From Prado023 sp963700475 (GTDB lineage: Bacteria > Actinomycetota > Actinomycetes > S36-B12 > CAIYMF01), in contig CAVOXR010000007.1 of the NCBI GenBank assembly GCA_963700475.1, forward strand, positions 1 through 64,000: 64,000 nucleotides of DNA, in the 5' to 3' direction. The notes beneath the pieces are model-generated. The model was given only the letters and a program-made list of their open reading frames with translations, made no database searches and had not been told where the DNA came from. Every line of letters begins with the position of its first letter. The stretch's first letter is position 1. Positions 40,935 to 50,196 of the stretch are shown piece by piece. A program made the position numbers and the translations under genes.

Positions 40935-43504
40935 TGGGCACCTCCTGGGCGCAGGGCCACGACCGCCCCGGACCCGACCCGCAGGGTCGCGTTGACGGTA
41001 CTGCCGATCGAGTTGCCGGGGACCCAGACCACGCCGTCAACCATCTCCGTGACGGCCAGGGGCAGGGTGAGCGAGCCGCTTGCGGAGGTCACCGTGACAG
41101 GGTCGCCGTCGACGAGGCCGTGGGCGGCGGCCGTGGCGGCCGAGACCCGGGCCAGGGCCGGGCGAGCGGTACCGGCAAGGGCCTGCTCCCCCCGCTGGAG
41201 GATGCCCTCGTCGAGCAGGTGCCGCCAGGTGGCCAGGACGACCTGACCCGCTCCCGGAGCATCGGTGGGGGCCTCGGTCGCGGGCTGATCGGCGGACAGC
41301 GCCTCGGGGCGGGGGCCCTGCCAGCGGCCCATCCCGGCGAGCTCGGCGCGCAGGTCGGCCACCTCGATCGAGCCGAGCGGGCGACCCATCGCGCGGGCGA
41401 CCAACGACAGGGCGCGCGCATCGGTGATGGCCGTCGAGTCACGCATGACCTGGCCGAACGGGCGGGCGCGGCCCTCCCAGTCGAGCAGGGTGCCGGACTT
41501 CTCGGTGATGACCGCGACCGGCAGGACCACGTCGGCGACCGCCGTGACCTCCGTGGACCGGGTCTCGAGCGCGAGGACGAACGGCGCTGAGGCCAGGGCC
41601 TCGAGGAATGCCTGCGGATCCGGGGTGTCGGCAGCCTCGACGCCGGCAAGGATGACTGCGCCGATCCGGCGCTCGGGCACGTCGGCGGGGGCCTCGGCCG
41701 GGTCGGTCGGTTCAGGGTCGGTCGGCTCAGAAGCAGCCGTGGCAGCCTGAGCGTCGGCGTGATCGGCCGTCAGCGCCTCCACCACCCCGGCCAGGTCCAG
41801 GCCCGTCTCGGCCGGCAGGGCGTCTGCGTCGATGTCCCACGCCTGGGCGGCCTGGGCGCGGGCGTCGGGGTCACTGAGTGGTCGACCCCAGGGGAGCAGT
41901 CCGGCCAGGGCACCGGCCTCGAGCGCACCGCGCTCGCCGGCGCGGCGGGGCACCCAGGCCAGGCGCGCACCCGTGGCCTCGGCCAGGGCGACGACGGCAG
42001 ACAGGGCTCCCGGCGCCTGGGCAGCGCGCTCGCCGACCAGGATGATCGATCCCTCTGCAGCGACCTGGGCAGCAGCATCGCCGTCGCCGGAGGCGAGCGC
42101 CCGCAGCACTGCCGCCTCCTGGCCGGGAGCCGCTGCCAGCACGTGGGCGGCCAGCTTGGCCGAGCCCGGCGAGGCGAACGGGGCCACCGTCAGGACCTTC
42201 AGACCACCGCGGCGGGTGGCCGCGCGCAGGCGCAGGAAGATGATCGGCGACTCCTCCTCGGGCTCCAGCCCGACGAGGAGCACAGTGGGGGCGGCGTCGA
42301 GGTCGGCGTAGGTGACGCCGACTCCTGAGCCGGAGACGACCGCGCGCAGGAACTCGGCCTCTGCCGCACTGGAGCGGCGGATCCGGAAGTCGATGCTGTC
42401 GGTGCCCAGCACCGCGCGAGCGAACTTGGCGTAGGCGTAGCTGTCCTCGAGGGTCAGCTTGCCGCCCAGCAGGACGGCGGTGCGCGCTCCCGACTCGGTC
42501 AGCGCGGCGGCCGCACGACGGACGGCCTCGGGCCATGAGGACTCGACCAGGGCGTCGCCGTCGCGCACGAGCGGGGCGTCGAGGCGGTCGGCCGACAGGT
42601 ACGGGAAGGCGAACCGGCCCTTGTCGCAGTTCCAGTCCGCGTTGACCGCGGGGTCCTCCCACGCCAGCCGGCGCAGGACCGTCGAGCGCCGCACATCGGT
42701 GCGCAGCGAGCACCCGCTCGCGCAGTGCTCGCACACCGTGGGGGTCGAGACCAGGTCGAACGGGCGGGAGCGGAAGCGGTAGGCCGAGCTGGTCAGGGCC
42801 CCGACCGGGCAGATCTGCACGGTGTTGCCCGAGAAGTACGAGTTGAACGGGGTGTCCTCGGCGGTGCCGACGATCTGCCGTCCGCCGCGCTGCTGCAGCG
42901 AGATGAACGGGTCACCGGCGACCTGGTCGGCGAACCGCGTGCACCGGGCGCACGAGACGCAGCGCTCACGGTCGATGAGGATCTGCGTGCTCAGCGCCAC
43001 AGGCTTGGGGAACGTGCGCTTGGTGCCCGTGAACCGCGACTCGCCGCGGCCGTGGGTCATGGCCTGGTTCTGCAGCGGGCACTCGCCGCCCTTGTCGCAG
43101 ACCGGGCAGTCCAGCGGGTGGTTGATCAGCAGGAACTCCATGACCCCGCGCTGGGCGGTGGCGGCCATGTCGGACGTTCCCGAGGTGCGCACCTTCATGC
43201 CGTCGGCGACGGGGATCGCACACGCCGGCTGCGGCTTGGGCTGGCCCTCGATCTCGATGAGGCAGGCTCGACAGGCGGCAACCGGCTCGAGGAGCGGGTG
43301 GTCGCAGAACCGGGGGATCTCGATGCCGACCTGCTCCGCGGCGCGGATGATCAGCGTGCCCGTGGGCACGACGACGTCGATGCCGTCGATGGCTACGGTC
43401 ACGTGGTCGGCGGGCGGCAGGGCTGCTGGGGCGGGCGCGTCGGGGTCCGCGGCGGGAGTGGCCATCGTGCCCGTCGCGGTGGTGGGCTGGCTGGTGGCGG
43501 TCAT
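40931..43504 (-). CDS. nuoG: NADH-quinone oxidoreductase subunit G
   Basis: Iron-sulfur chain subunit of complex I, 857 residues. From the N-terminus: a [2Fe-2S] domain (FCDHPLLEPVAACRACLIEI), the His/Cys cluster region (HPLDCPVCDKGGECPLQ), a [4Fe-4S] ferredoxin-like part (RCVSCARCTRF with QICPVGAL), then the extra cluster motif VCEHCASGCSL typical of types with cluster N7, and a degenerate molybdopterin-oxidoreductase-like domain. An acidic SEPTDPEPTDPAEAPADVPE insertion sits near residue 600. It overlaps nuoF and nuoH by 4 bp each. Confidence 0.97.
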   Translation of the reverse strand: MTATSQPTTATGTMATPAADPDAPAPAALPPADHVTVAIDGIDVVVPTGTLIIRAAEQVGIEIPRFCDHPLLEPVAACRACLIEIEGQPKPQPACAIPVADGMKVRTSGTSDMAATAQRGVMEFLLINHPLDCPVCDKGGECPLQNQAMTHGRGESRFTGTKRTFPKPVALSTQILIDRERCVSCARCTRFADQVAGDPFISLQQRGGRQIVGTAEDTPFNSYFSGNTVQICPVGALTSSAYRFRSRPFDLVSTPTVCEHCASGCSLRTDVRRSTVLRRLAWEDPAVNADWNCDKGRFAFPYLSADRLDAPLVRDGDALVESSWPEAVRRAAAALTESGARTAVLLGGKLTLEDSYAYAKFARAVLGTDSIDFRIRRSSAAEAEFLRAVVSGSGVGVTYADLDAAPTVLLVGLEPEEESPIIFLRLRAATRRGGLKVLTVAPFASPGSAKLAAHVLAAAPGQEAAVLRALASGDGDAAAQVAAEGSIILVGERAAQAPGALSAVVALAEATGARLAWVPRRAGERGALEAGALAGLLPWGRPLSDPDARAQAAQAWDIDADALPAETGLDLAGVVEALTADHADAQAATAASEPTDPEPTDPAEAPADVPERRIGAVILAGVEAADTPDPQAFLEALASAPFVLALETRSTEVTAVADVVLPVAVITEKSGTLLDWEGRARPFGQVMRDSTAITDARALSLVARAMGRPLGSIEVADLRAELAGMGRWQGPRPEALSADQPATEAPTDAPGAGQVVLATWRHLLDEGILQRGEQALAGTARPALARVSAATAAAHGLVDGDPVTVTSASGSLTLPLAVTEMVDGVVWVPGNSIGSTVNATLRVGSGAVVALRPGGAQ

Positions 43505-44805
43505 CGCGTGGCTCCCGCGGGCAGGACGGTGGCGGCGGCCGGGTTGAAGGCCACGTCGGCGGCAGTGTGCGTCCCGGCCAGGAACTCGTCCGGGAAGTGC
43601 TTGAGGGCAGCAGGGAACGGCGTGGCCGCGGCATCGCCGAGGGCGCAGAACGAGCGTCCGAGGATCTGCCCGCAGATCTCCTCGAGCATCCCGAGCTCGT
43701 GCTCGCTGCCGTGCCCGGCCTCGAACTTCTCCAGGGTCCCGGCGATCCAGCCGGTGCCCTCACGACACGGTGTGCACTTGCCGCAGGACTCGTGGGAGTA
43801 GAACTCCAGCCAGCGGGTCACGGCCTTGACCACGGACACGGTCTCGTCGAAGACCATGGGCGTCGCGGTGCCCAGCATCGTGCCGGCCGCAGCCATGTCC
43901 TCGTAGGTCAGGGGGAGGTCGAGGTGCTCGGCGGTGAGCATCGGCACGCTCGAGCCACCGGGAAGCCAGAACTTCGGGTCGCCGCCGTTGCGCATACCGC
44001 CGGCGTACTCCAGCAGCTGGCGCATCGTGGTGCCCAGCGCGACCTCGTAGACCCCCGGGCGCTTCACGTGGCCCGAGACGCTCATGAGCTTGAAGCCCGG
44101 GGACTTCTCCGTGCCCCACTGGCGCAGCCAGTCCGCACCGTTGCGCACGATGTAGGGGACGTTGGCGATGGTCTCGACGTTGTTGACCACCGTGGGGGAG
44201 GCGTAGAGGCCGGCCACAGCGGGGAACGGCGGCTTGAGCCGGGGCTGGCCGCGACGGCCCTCCAGCGAGTCGAGCAGTGCCGTCTCCTCGCCGCAGATGT
44301 AGGCACCCGCCCCGGAGTGCACGATCAGCTCGAGGTCGAACCCGGTGCCCTGGATGTCCTTGCCGAGGAATCCCGCGGCGTAGGCCTCGCGCACGGCCGC
44401 ACGAAGCCGGCGGTGCACGTGCGGCACCTCGCCGCGGACGTAGATGAAGGCGTAGTTGGCGCGGATCGCGTACGAGGTGAGGATGCAGCCCTCGACCAGC
44501 GCGTGCGGGTTGGCCAGCATCAGGGGGATGTCCTTGCAGGCACCCGGCTCGGACTCGTCGGCGTTCACGACCAGGTAGTGCGGCTTGCCGTCACCCTGGG
44601 GGACGAAGCCCCACTTCATGCCGGTGGGGAAGCCCGCACCGCCGCGACCACGCAGCCCGGAGTCCTTGACCAGCTGGATCAGTGCGTCCGGGCCCATCTC
44701 GAAGCCCTGGGCCACCTGCTCGTAGCCGCCATGGCGCCGGTACGCCTCGATCGTGTAGGAGTCCGCCTCGTCCCAGTGGGCGGTCAGGACCGGGGTCAGC
44801 GTCAT
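43501..44805 (-). CDS. nuoF: NADH-quinone oxidoreductase subunit F
   Basis: NADH- and FMN-binding subunit that takes electrons into complex I, 434 residues. The NADH site GLRGRGGAGFPTGMKW, the FMN-binding GAGAYICGEETALL region, and the N3 cluster motif ESCGKCTPCREGT with a distal Cys in GRSFCALGD are intact. With nuoE and nuoG it forms the NADH dehydrogenase module, so the main operon encodes an NADH-dependent enzyme. Confidence 0.97.
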   Translation of the reverse strand: MTLTPVLTAHWDEADSYTIEAYRRHGGYEQVAQGFEMGPDALIQLVKDSGLRGRGGAGFPTGMKWGFVPQGDGKPHYLVVNADESEPGACKDIPLMLANPHALVEGCILTSYAIRANYAFIYVRGEVPHVHRRLRAAVREAYAAGFLGKDIQGTGFDLELIVHSGAGAYICGEETALLDSLEGRRGQPRLKPPFPAVAGLYASPTVVNNVETIANVPYIVRNGADWLRQWGTEKSPGFKLMSVSGHVKRPGVYEVALGTTMRQLLEYAGGMRNGGDPKFWLPGGSSVPMLTAEHLDLPLTYEDMAAAGTMLGTATPMVFDETVSVVKAVTRWLEFYSHESCGKCTPCREGTGWIAGTLEKFEAGHGSEHELGMLEEICGQILGRSFCALGDAAATPFPAALKHFPDEFLAGTHTAADVAFNPAAATVLPAGATR

Positions 44806-44806
44806 C

Positions 44807-45457
44807 TCAGCGCCCCCCGTCCGCTGCCGGGATGCCGCGTTCGGCGGCGGCGGTCGTGGTGGTCACCATGAGCGCGTCGGCCGAACCGCCCTCTGCGGTC
44901 AGCCCGTCGTCGTCGATGCCGGAGATCGTGCGCGAGGCGGCCTTGAACCCGCGGACCACCGGGCCCCGGGTCGAGCGGACCTCCTCGCCGGCCTCGAGGG
45001 CGTCGAGCACGGCGATCGCATCGTCGGGGGTCATCCGGTCGAAGAACTCCCAGTCCACCGTCATCACGGGGGCGTGCGTGCAGGCGGCCTGGCACTCGAT
45101 GCGCTCGAGGTCGAAGGTGCCGTTCTCGCTGACCTCGTCGTGGCCCGCGCCGGCGTGGGCGCTGACCGCGTCCCAGAGCGCGTCACCACCGAGCAGGGCG
45201 CACATGGTGTTGGTGCACACCCCGATGTGGTGCTGGCCGGCGGGGCGGCGCTTGTACATCGTGTAGAAGGTCGCGACGGCGGCGACCTCGGCGGTGCTCA
45301 GCGAGAGGGTCTGCGCACAGGCGGCGATCCCCTCAGGGCTCACGTAGCCCTCCTCGGACTGCACGAGGTGCAGCATCGGCAGCAGCGCCGAACGCGCCTC
45401 GGGGTAGCGACCAGCGAGCTCGGCGAGCTCGGTCATGGTCGTCTCGGAGATGGACAT
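44807..45457 (-). CDS. nuoE: NADH-quinone oxidoreductase subunit E
   Basis: Thioredoxin-like [2Fe-2S] subunit of the NADH module, 216 residues. The cluster cysteines are in GVCTNTMCALLGG and ECQAACTHAP. The C-terminal ~50 residues are an extension beyond the fold. The ATG (45455-45457) overlaps the nuoD stop as TGATG; the stop lies 1 bp before the nuoF ATG. Confidence 0.96.
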   Translation of the reverse strand: MSISETTMTELAELAGRYPEARSALLPMLHLVQSEEGYVSPEGIAACAQTLSLSTAEVAAVATFYTMYKRRPAGQHHIGVCTNTMCALLGGDALWDAVSAHAGAGHDEVSENGTFDLERIECQAACTHAPVMTVDWEFFDRMTPDDAIAVLDALEAGEEVRSTRGPVVRGFKAASRTISGIDDDGLTAEGGSADALMVTTTTAAAERGIPAADGGR

Positions 45458-46847
45458 CAGCGGTCCACGCCTCCCATCACGGGGTCGATGCTGGCGACCA
45501 CGGCCGCGATGACGTCGGCCACCTGGCCGCCCTCGCACATGGCGGCCACCGACTGCAGGTTGTTGAAGCTCGGATCGCGGAAGTGCACGCGGTAGGGCTT
45601 GGTCCCGCCGTGCGACACCACATGCACGCCGAGCTCGCCGCGCGGGGCCTCGACCACCTGGTAGGCCTGGCCCACCGGCACGCTGTAGCCCTCGGTGACC
45701 AGCTTGAAGTGGTGGATCAGGGCCTCCATCGAGGTGCCCATGATCTGGCGGATGTGCTCCAGGGAGTTGCCCATGCCGTCGGTGCCGATGGCCAGCTGCG
45801 CCGGCCAGGCGATCTTCGGGTCGTCGACCATCACCGGGCCCGGGCTGCAGGTACTCCAGCGCCTGCTCGACGATGTTCAGGCTCTGCTGCATCTCCTCGA
45901 GGCGGATCAGGAAGCGGCCGTACGCGTCGGAGGTGTTCTGGGTGGGGACCTCGAACTCGTAGCGCTCGTAGCCGCAGTACGGCATGTCCTTGCGCGCGTC
46001 CCACGGGTAGCCGGTGGCGCGCAGGATCGGACCGGTGACGCCCAGGGCGATGCAGCCGGTGAGGTCCAGGTAGCCGATGCCCGAGGTGCGGCCCATCCAG
46101 ATGGTGTTGTCGACCAGCAGGTTGGCGGTGTCCTTGAACCGGTGGCGCAGCAGGTCGATCGTCTACTGGATGCGGATCTTGATGTCCTGGCCCTTGTCGT
46201 CGGTGGCCGGCAGGTCCTGGGCGATGCCGCCCGGGCCGGATGAAGGCGTGGTTCATCCGCAGGCCGGTGATCAGCTCGAACAGGTCCAGGACCAGCTCGC
46301 GCTCGCGGAAGCCGAACATCGTCGCGGTCAGCGCCCCGAGCTCGAGTGCCCCGGTGCCCAGGCAGACCAGGTGCGAGCCGACCCGGTTGAGCTCCATCAG
46401 GATGACGCGGATGACCGTGGCCCGGTCCGGGATGTCGTCGGTGATCCCGAGCAGCTTCTCGACGGCCATGCTGTAGGCGGTCTCGTTGAAGAAGCTGGAC
46501 AGGTAGTCCATGCGGGTGACGAACGTCGTGCCCTGGGTCCAGCTGCGGTACTCGAGGTTCTTCTCGATGCCGGTGTGCAGGTAGCCGATGCCGCAGCGGG
46601 CCTCCTGCACGCTCTCGCCCTCGAGCTCGAGGATCAGGCGCAGGACGCCGTGGGTGGACGGGTGCTGCGGGCCCATGTTGACCACGATGCGCTCGTTGGC
46701 CACGCTCGGGTCGAGGGTGATGCTGTCCCAGTCGCCGCCGGAGACGGTGAAGACCCGGCCCTCGGTCGTGTCGTAGCCGGGAGCTTCGTCGGGGCCGGCG
46801 TCGGCGGCCGGCTCGAACACCTCGCCGGACTCATACGTGGTGCTCAT
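45457..46847 (-). CDS. nuoD: NADH-quinone oxidoreductase subunit D, interrupted by two +1 insertions and one stop
   Basis: 49-kDa quinone-site subunit; the repaired product would be 462 residues. The N-terminal part runs from the ATG at 46845-46847 (TGATG with nuoC) and includes NMGPQHPSTHGVLRL and GYLHTGIEKN. Lesions: (1) an extra base in the CCC run at 46230-46232, after RMNHAFIRPG; (2) a TAG codon at 46163-46165 where GAG would fit (IQ-E-TIDLL); (3) an extra base in the GGG run at 45836-45838, after EYLQPGP. The intervening segments read normal NuoD (MGRTSGIGYLDLTGC, YCGYERYEFEVPTQ, GELGVHVVSHGG) to the stop at 45457. Total length 1391 nt is 3n+2, as expected for two insertions. All 13 other nuo genes are present, so sequence error is the likely cause. 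Confidence 0.85.
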
Positions 46848-47566
46848 CAGTTGTACGACCTCCGCTGGTCGGGCGCGGGGATCGTGGCGCCCTTGTACTC
46901 CACGGGGATCCCGCCGAGCGGGTAGTCCTTGCGCTGCGGATGGCCCGGCCAGTCGTCGGGCATCAGGATGCGGGTCATCGCGGGGTGGCCGTCGAAGACG
47001 ATCCCGAACATGTCCCACGTCTCGCGCTCGTGCCAGTCCGCCGACGCCCAGACGCCGGTGACCGACGGGATGTGCTGGTCGGACTCCGGGCAGGTGACCT
47101 CCACGCGGATGCGCCGCCTGTGGGTCATCGACAGCAGGTGGATCACCGAGTGCAGCTCGCGGCCGGTGTCGGCGGGGTAGTGCACGCCGGACACCGAGTG
47201 GCAGACCTCGAAGCGCAGGCCCGGCTCGTCGCGCAGCTCGGCGGCGACGGCCAGCAGGTGCTCGCGGCGCACGTAGAGGGTGAGCTCGCCGCGGTCGACG
47301 ACGACCTTCTCGATCGCCGACTCGGCCGGGATGCCGGCATCGGCCAGCGCCAGCTCGAGCTCCTCGGTCACGGCGTCGAAGTAGCCGCCGTAGGGCTTCT
47401 CGCTCGCACCGGGCATCTCGATCGGGCGCGATGAGCCCACCGAAGCCGCTGGTGTCCCCCGACCCGGACGCCCCGAAGGCGCCCTGCCGGACGCCGACGG
47501 TGTCGGTGACCGGGTCAGCCCCAGGTCGACGGCCCCGACCGGGACCACCTGGTTGCTCTCGCTCAT
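46847..47566 (-). CDS. nuoC: NADH-quinone oxidoreductase subunit C
   Basis: 30-kDa peripheral subunit of complex I, 239 residues. The family signature ADWHERETWDMFGIVFDGHP and the C-terminal RKDYPLGGIPVEYKG are present. The first ~55 residues are Pro/Ser/Gly-rich and variable. The ATG (47564-47566) overlaps the nuoB stop (ATGA). Confidence 0.96.
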   Translation of the reverse strand: MSESNQVVPVGAVDLGLTRSPTPSASGRAPSGRPGRGTPAASVGSSRPIEMPGASEKPYGGYFDAVTEELELALADAGIPAESAIEKVVVDRGELTLYVRREHLLAVAAELRDEPGLRFEVCHSVSGVHYPADTGRELHSVIHLLSMTHRRRIRVEVTCPESDQHIPSVTGVWASADWHERETWDMFGIVFDGHPAMTRILMPDDWPGHPQRKDYPLGGIPVEYKGATIPAPDQRRSYN

Positions 47567-48117
47567 CGCAGCAGCCCCCGCATCTCGATGGTCGGCGGCG
47601 CGGTGAGGGCCGCGGCCTCGAGCTCGGTGATCTGGCGGGCGCGGTTCGAGCCGAGCTTGGAGTCCATGACCTGCTCGTGCAGGGTGAGGATCGCGTCCAT
47701 GAGCATCTCCGGGCGCGGCGGGCAGCCGGGCAGGTAGATGTCGACGGGAACGATGTGGTCCACGCCCTGGACGATCGCGTAGTTGTTGAACATGCCGCCG
47801 CTGGACGCGCACACGCCCATCGCGATGACCCACTTCGGGCCGGGCATCTGGTCGTAGACCTGGCGCAGGACCGGGGCCATCTTGTTGCTCACGCGCCCGG
47901 CCACGATCATCAGGTCGGCCTGGCGCGGCGAGCCGCGGAAGACCTCCATGCCGAACCGGGCCAGGTCGTAGCGACCGGTGCCGGTGGCCATCATCTCGAT
48001 GGCGCAGCAGGCCAGGCCGAAGGTCGCCGGCCACATCGAGCTCTTGCGCGCGTATCCCGCCAGCAGCTCGACGCTGGTCAGCAGGACTCCCGACGGGAGT
48101 TGTTCCTCGAGTCCCAT
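47563..48117 (-). CDS. nuoB: NADH-quinone oxidoreductase subunit B
   Basis: N2-cluster subunit that delivers electrons to quinone, 184 residues. The four cluster cysteines are in FGLACCAIEM, AMGVCASSGG and LPGCPPRPE. The start lies 1 bp after the nuoA stop. A divergent paralogue of 147 residues is encoded at 22849-23292. Confidence 0.97.
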   Translation of the reverse strand: MGLEEQLPSGVLLTSVELLAGYARKSSMWPATFGLACCAIEMMATGTGRYDLARFGMEVFRGSPRQADLMIVAGRVSNKMAPVLRQVYDQMPGPKWVIAMGVCASSGGMFNNYAIVQGVDHIVPVDIYLPGCPPRPEMLMDAILTLHEQVMDSKLGSNRARQITELEAAALTAPPTIEMRGLLR

Positions 48118-48118
48118 G

Positions 48119-48478
48119 TCAGTCCCACTCCAGTCCGTCGCGCCGCCACACGTAGACGTAGGCGACCAGCAGGGTCGCGATGAACAACAGCATCTCCACC
48201 AGCCCGAAGATCCCGAGCGAGTCGAAGGTGACCGCCCACGGGTAGAGGAAGACGATCTCGATGTCGAAGACGATGAACAGCATCGCGGTCAGGTAGTACT
48301 TGACCGGGAACCGGCCGCCGCCGATGCGCATCGGGGTCGGCTGGATGCCGCACTCGTAGGCGTCGAGGCGCGCGCGGTTGTAGCGCTTGGGCCCGGTGAT
48401 CCCGGCGACCGCGACTGAGAACAGCGCGAAGCCGAAGGCCAGGAGTCCGAGGATGAGGATCGGCATGTAGACGTTCAC
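48119..48478 (-). CDS. nuoA: NADH-quinone oxidoreductase subunit A
   Basis: First gene of the complex I operon, 119 residues, three transmembrane helices. YECGIQPTPMRI and FPVKYYLTAMLFIVFDIEIV are the conserved parts. The start is the GTG at 48476-48478; an ATG four codons later (MPILIL) is possible. A GGGAGG lies rather far upstream. The promoter candidate is TAGGAT at 48537-48542. Confidence 0.95.
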   Translation of the reverse strand: MNVYMPILILGLLAFGFALFSVAVAGITGPKRYNRARLDAYECGIQPTPMRIGGGRFPVKYYLTAMLFIVFDIEIVFLYPWAVTFDSLGIFGLVEMLLFIATLLVAYVYVWRRDGLEWD

Positions 48479-48536
48479 GGCAGTGGCACCCGTCCTCCCA
48501 TCGAACTGCCCGCGCCGGCACGGCTGGGGCGGTCAC

Positions 48537-48542
48537 ATCCTA
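48537..48542 (-). promoter_or_regulatory. Candidate -10 of the nuo operon
   Basis: TAGGAT on the minus strand lies directly after the hairpin that ends the reductase gene and 58 nt before the nuoA GTG. No good -35 is visible at 17 nt, so the assignment is tentative; read-through from the upstream gene is also possible. Confidence 0.35.
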
Positions 48543-48560
48543 GGCACCCGAGTGGGTGCC
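48543..48560 (-). terminator. Hairpin between the reductase gene and nuoA
   Basis: GGCACCC pairs with GGGTGCC around a GAGT loop, starting 18 nt past the reductase stop. It is short and lacks a U-run. Confidence 0.5.
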
Positions 48561-48578
48561 GACGCGCTCGTGGTCGGT

Positions 48579-49859
48579 TCATGCTGCCGGTGTCACCCGC
48601 GACAGCACGTTGATCAGCCGGTCCATGGGGTCCGGATCGGCCGTGTCCGTGAGGTTGGCCATCAGTTTCAGGGCCAGTTCGCGCAGCACCGGGACGGGCA
48701 TCCCGTAGGTGGTTGCGATCTTCATCACACTCGGGTTGCCGATGGCCCGGACGAACCAGCGCCCCAGCGTGTAGTACCCCCCGTAGTGCGCCTTGAGGTC
48801 CTCGGCGTAGCCGTACAGCTGGGTCTCGCGGCCCTCGGCCCGGGGCTCGGCGAGTGCGGCATCGATGCGCGCCCCAGCCAGCGCCCCGGCCTCCAGCGCG
48901 TAGTCGATGCCCTCGCCGTTGAACGGGTTGACCATGCCGCCGGAGTCGCCGACCAGGAGCATCCCCTTGGCGTAGTGCGGCTGGCGGTTGAAGCCCATGG
49001 GCAGCGCCATCCCGCCGATCTTCACGGTGTCGGCATGGTCGCGCAGCTCCCAGTGCTCCGGGGTCTCGCGCATCCAGCGACGCAGGTGGTCGCGGTAGTC
49101 GACGTTCTGGAACGCCTCGGAGGTGTTCAGGATGCCCAGACCGATGTTGATGGTGCCGTCGGCCAGCCCGAACACCCAGCCGTAGCCGGGCAGCAGCGCA
49201 CCGTTGGACCGCAGCTCGAGGTGCGACTCCATCCACGGCTCGGCGGCGCGGGGGCTCGGGGCGTACGCGCGCACCGCCACCCCCATCGGGCGGTCGTCGC
49301 GCCGGGCGATCCCCATGGCCACGCTCATCCGGGAGCTGACGCCGTCGGCGGCCACCACGACCGGCGCCCGGTAGGTGACCCGGGGACCGGCGGCCCGGCC
49401 ACGGTCGTCCAGCGGCTGGGCGACGACGCCGGTGACGCGACCGGTGCGCTCGTCGCGGGTCGGCTCCAGCACCTTGGTGCGCTCGACGAGGCGCGCGCCG
49501 GCGGCGGCCGCATGCCGGGCCAGGATCTCGTCGAGCTCCATGCGCGAGCGGACGAGCCCGTAGTTCGGGAAGCGCTCGAGCTCGGGCCAGGGCAGCTCGT
49601 AGGTGCGGCCGTTGGCGATGATCCGCAGGCCGTTGTTGCGGGCCCATCCCTTCTCCGGGGAGATGTCCACGCCCATGTCGATCAGGGACCGCACCGCACG
49701 CGGGGTCAGGCCGTCGCCGCACACCTTGTCCCGGGGGAAGGCCGCCTTCTCCAGGAGCAGCACGTCGCGCCCGGCGGTGGCCAGTCGATGCGCTGTCGCC
49801 GATCCGGCCGGTCCGGCGCCGACGACGATGACCTCGGCATCGTGGGCGTGGTCGGGCAT
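48579..49859 (-). CDS. Geranylgeranyl reductase family FAD-dependent oxidoreductase
   Basis: Flavoprotein that saturates isoprenoid double bonds; members next to nuo and men genes act on menaquinone side chains (MenJ-type) in some actinobacteria, so that role is likely here. It has 426 residues from the ATG at 49857-49859 with GAGGTG 5 nt upstream. N-terminal Rossmann motif VIVVGAGPAGSATAHRL, the CGDGLTPRAV motif near residue 47, and the second FAD motif LVGDSGGMVNPFNGEGIDYA are intact. It precedes nuoA on the same strand with a 100-bp gap containing a weak terminator. Confidence 0.92.
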   Translation of the reverse strand: MPDHAHDAEVIVVGAGPAGSATAHRLATAGRDVLLLEKAAFPRDKVCGDGLTPRAVRSLIDMGVDISPEKGWARNNGLRIIANGRTYELPWPELERFPNYGLVRSRMELDEILARHAAAAGARLVERTKVLEPTRDERTGRVTGVVAQPLDDRGRAAGPRVTYRAPVVVAADGVSSRMSVAMGIARRDDRPMGVAVRAYAPSPRAAEPWMESHLELRSNGALLPGYGWVFGLADGTINIGLGILNTSEAFQNVDYRDHLRRWMRETPEHWELRDHADTVKIGGMALPMGFNRQPHYAKGMLLVGDSGGMVNPFNGEGIDYALEAGALAGARIDAALAEPRAEGRETQLYGYAEDLKAHYGGYYTLGRWFVRAIGNPSVMKIATTYGMPVPVLRELALKLMANLTDTADPDPMDRLINVLSRVTPAA

Positions 49860-49893
49860 CGGGCACCTCGTGGACGTGGGGGATTCGACCCAG

Positions 49894-49899
49894 ATTCTA
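49894..49899 (-). promoter_or_regulatory. -10 box of the reductase gene
   Basis: TAGAAT, a full match to TANNNT, is 35 nt before the ATG. No clear -35 is seen at 17 nt upstream. Unlike many other genes here, this one has a leader and a ribosome site. Confidence 0.4.
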
Positions 49900-49954
49900 G
49901 ACCCGGCCGTGCAGGCCCGCCGACGCCGCGAGAGCGGCCGGGCAACGGCAGCCG

Positions 49955-50008
49955 TTCGGTCAGTCAGTCCGCCGGCCAAAGGGCACCGATTCGGTCAGTC
50001 AGTCCGCC
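49955..50008. repeat. 19-bp direct repeat upstream of pflB
   Basis: TTCGGTCAGTCAGTCCGCC occurs at 49955-49973 and again, identical, at 49990-50008, a 35-bp offset. Each copy itself contains a GTCAGTCAGTC run. Spacing of about 3.3 helical turns could suit a regulator binding twice. The 337-bp spacer otherwise contains two hairpins and the pfl promoter. Confidence 0.6.
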
Positions 50009-50015
50009 CCTCCGC

Positions 50016-50037
50016 CGGTCCGCTATCGCGCGGACCG
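50016..50037. promoter_or_regulatory. Dyad in the pflB upstream region
   Basis: CGGTCCGC (50016-50023) and its complement (50030-50037) flank 6 nt. A second perfect dyad, CGGGACC-AA-GGTCCCG, is at 50100-50115. Either may be an operator for redox control of pfl; neither matches an FNR, ArcA or Rex consensus that I know. Confidence 0.4.
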
Positions 50038-50196
50038 ACCGTGATCTCGTCCGCTTCTCCGAGCATCCGCGCTCCGAGAAACGGACAAGGTGACGTCGCC
50101 CGGGACCAAGGTCCCGATTGCGGCGGACCTCCTCGGGAAGGTAACGGGGGATGCCCCGGGGGACAATGGGGCACCGCACCTGGAGGAGAACCGCAC

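Noticed and set aside
49860..50196. FNR- or Rex-type operator upstream of pflB
   Set aside because: I looked for TTGAT-N4-ATCAA and TTGTG-N8-CACAA type sites and found none.
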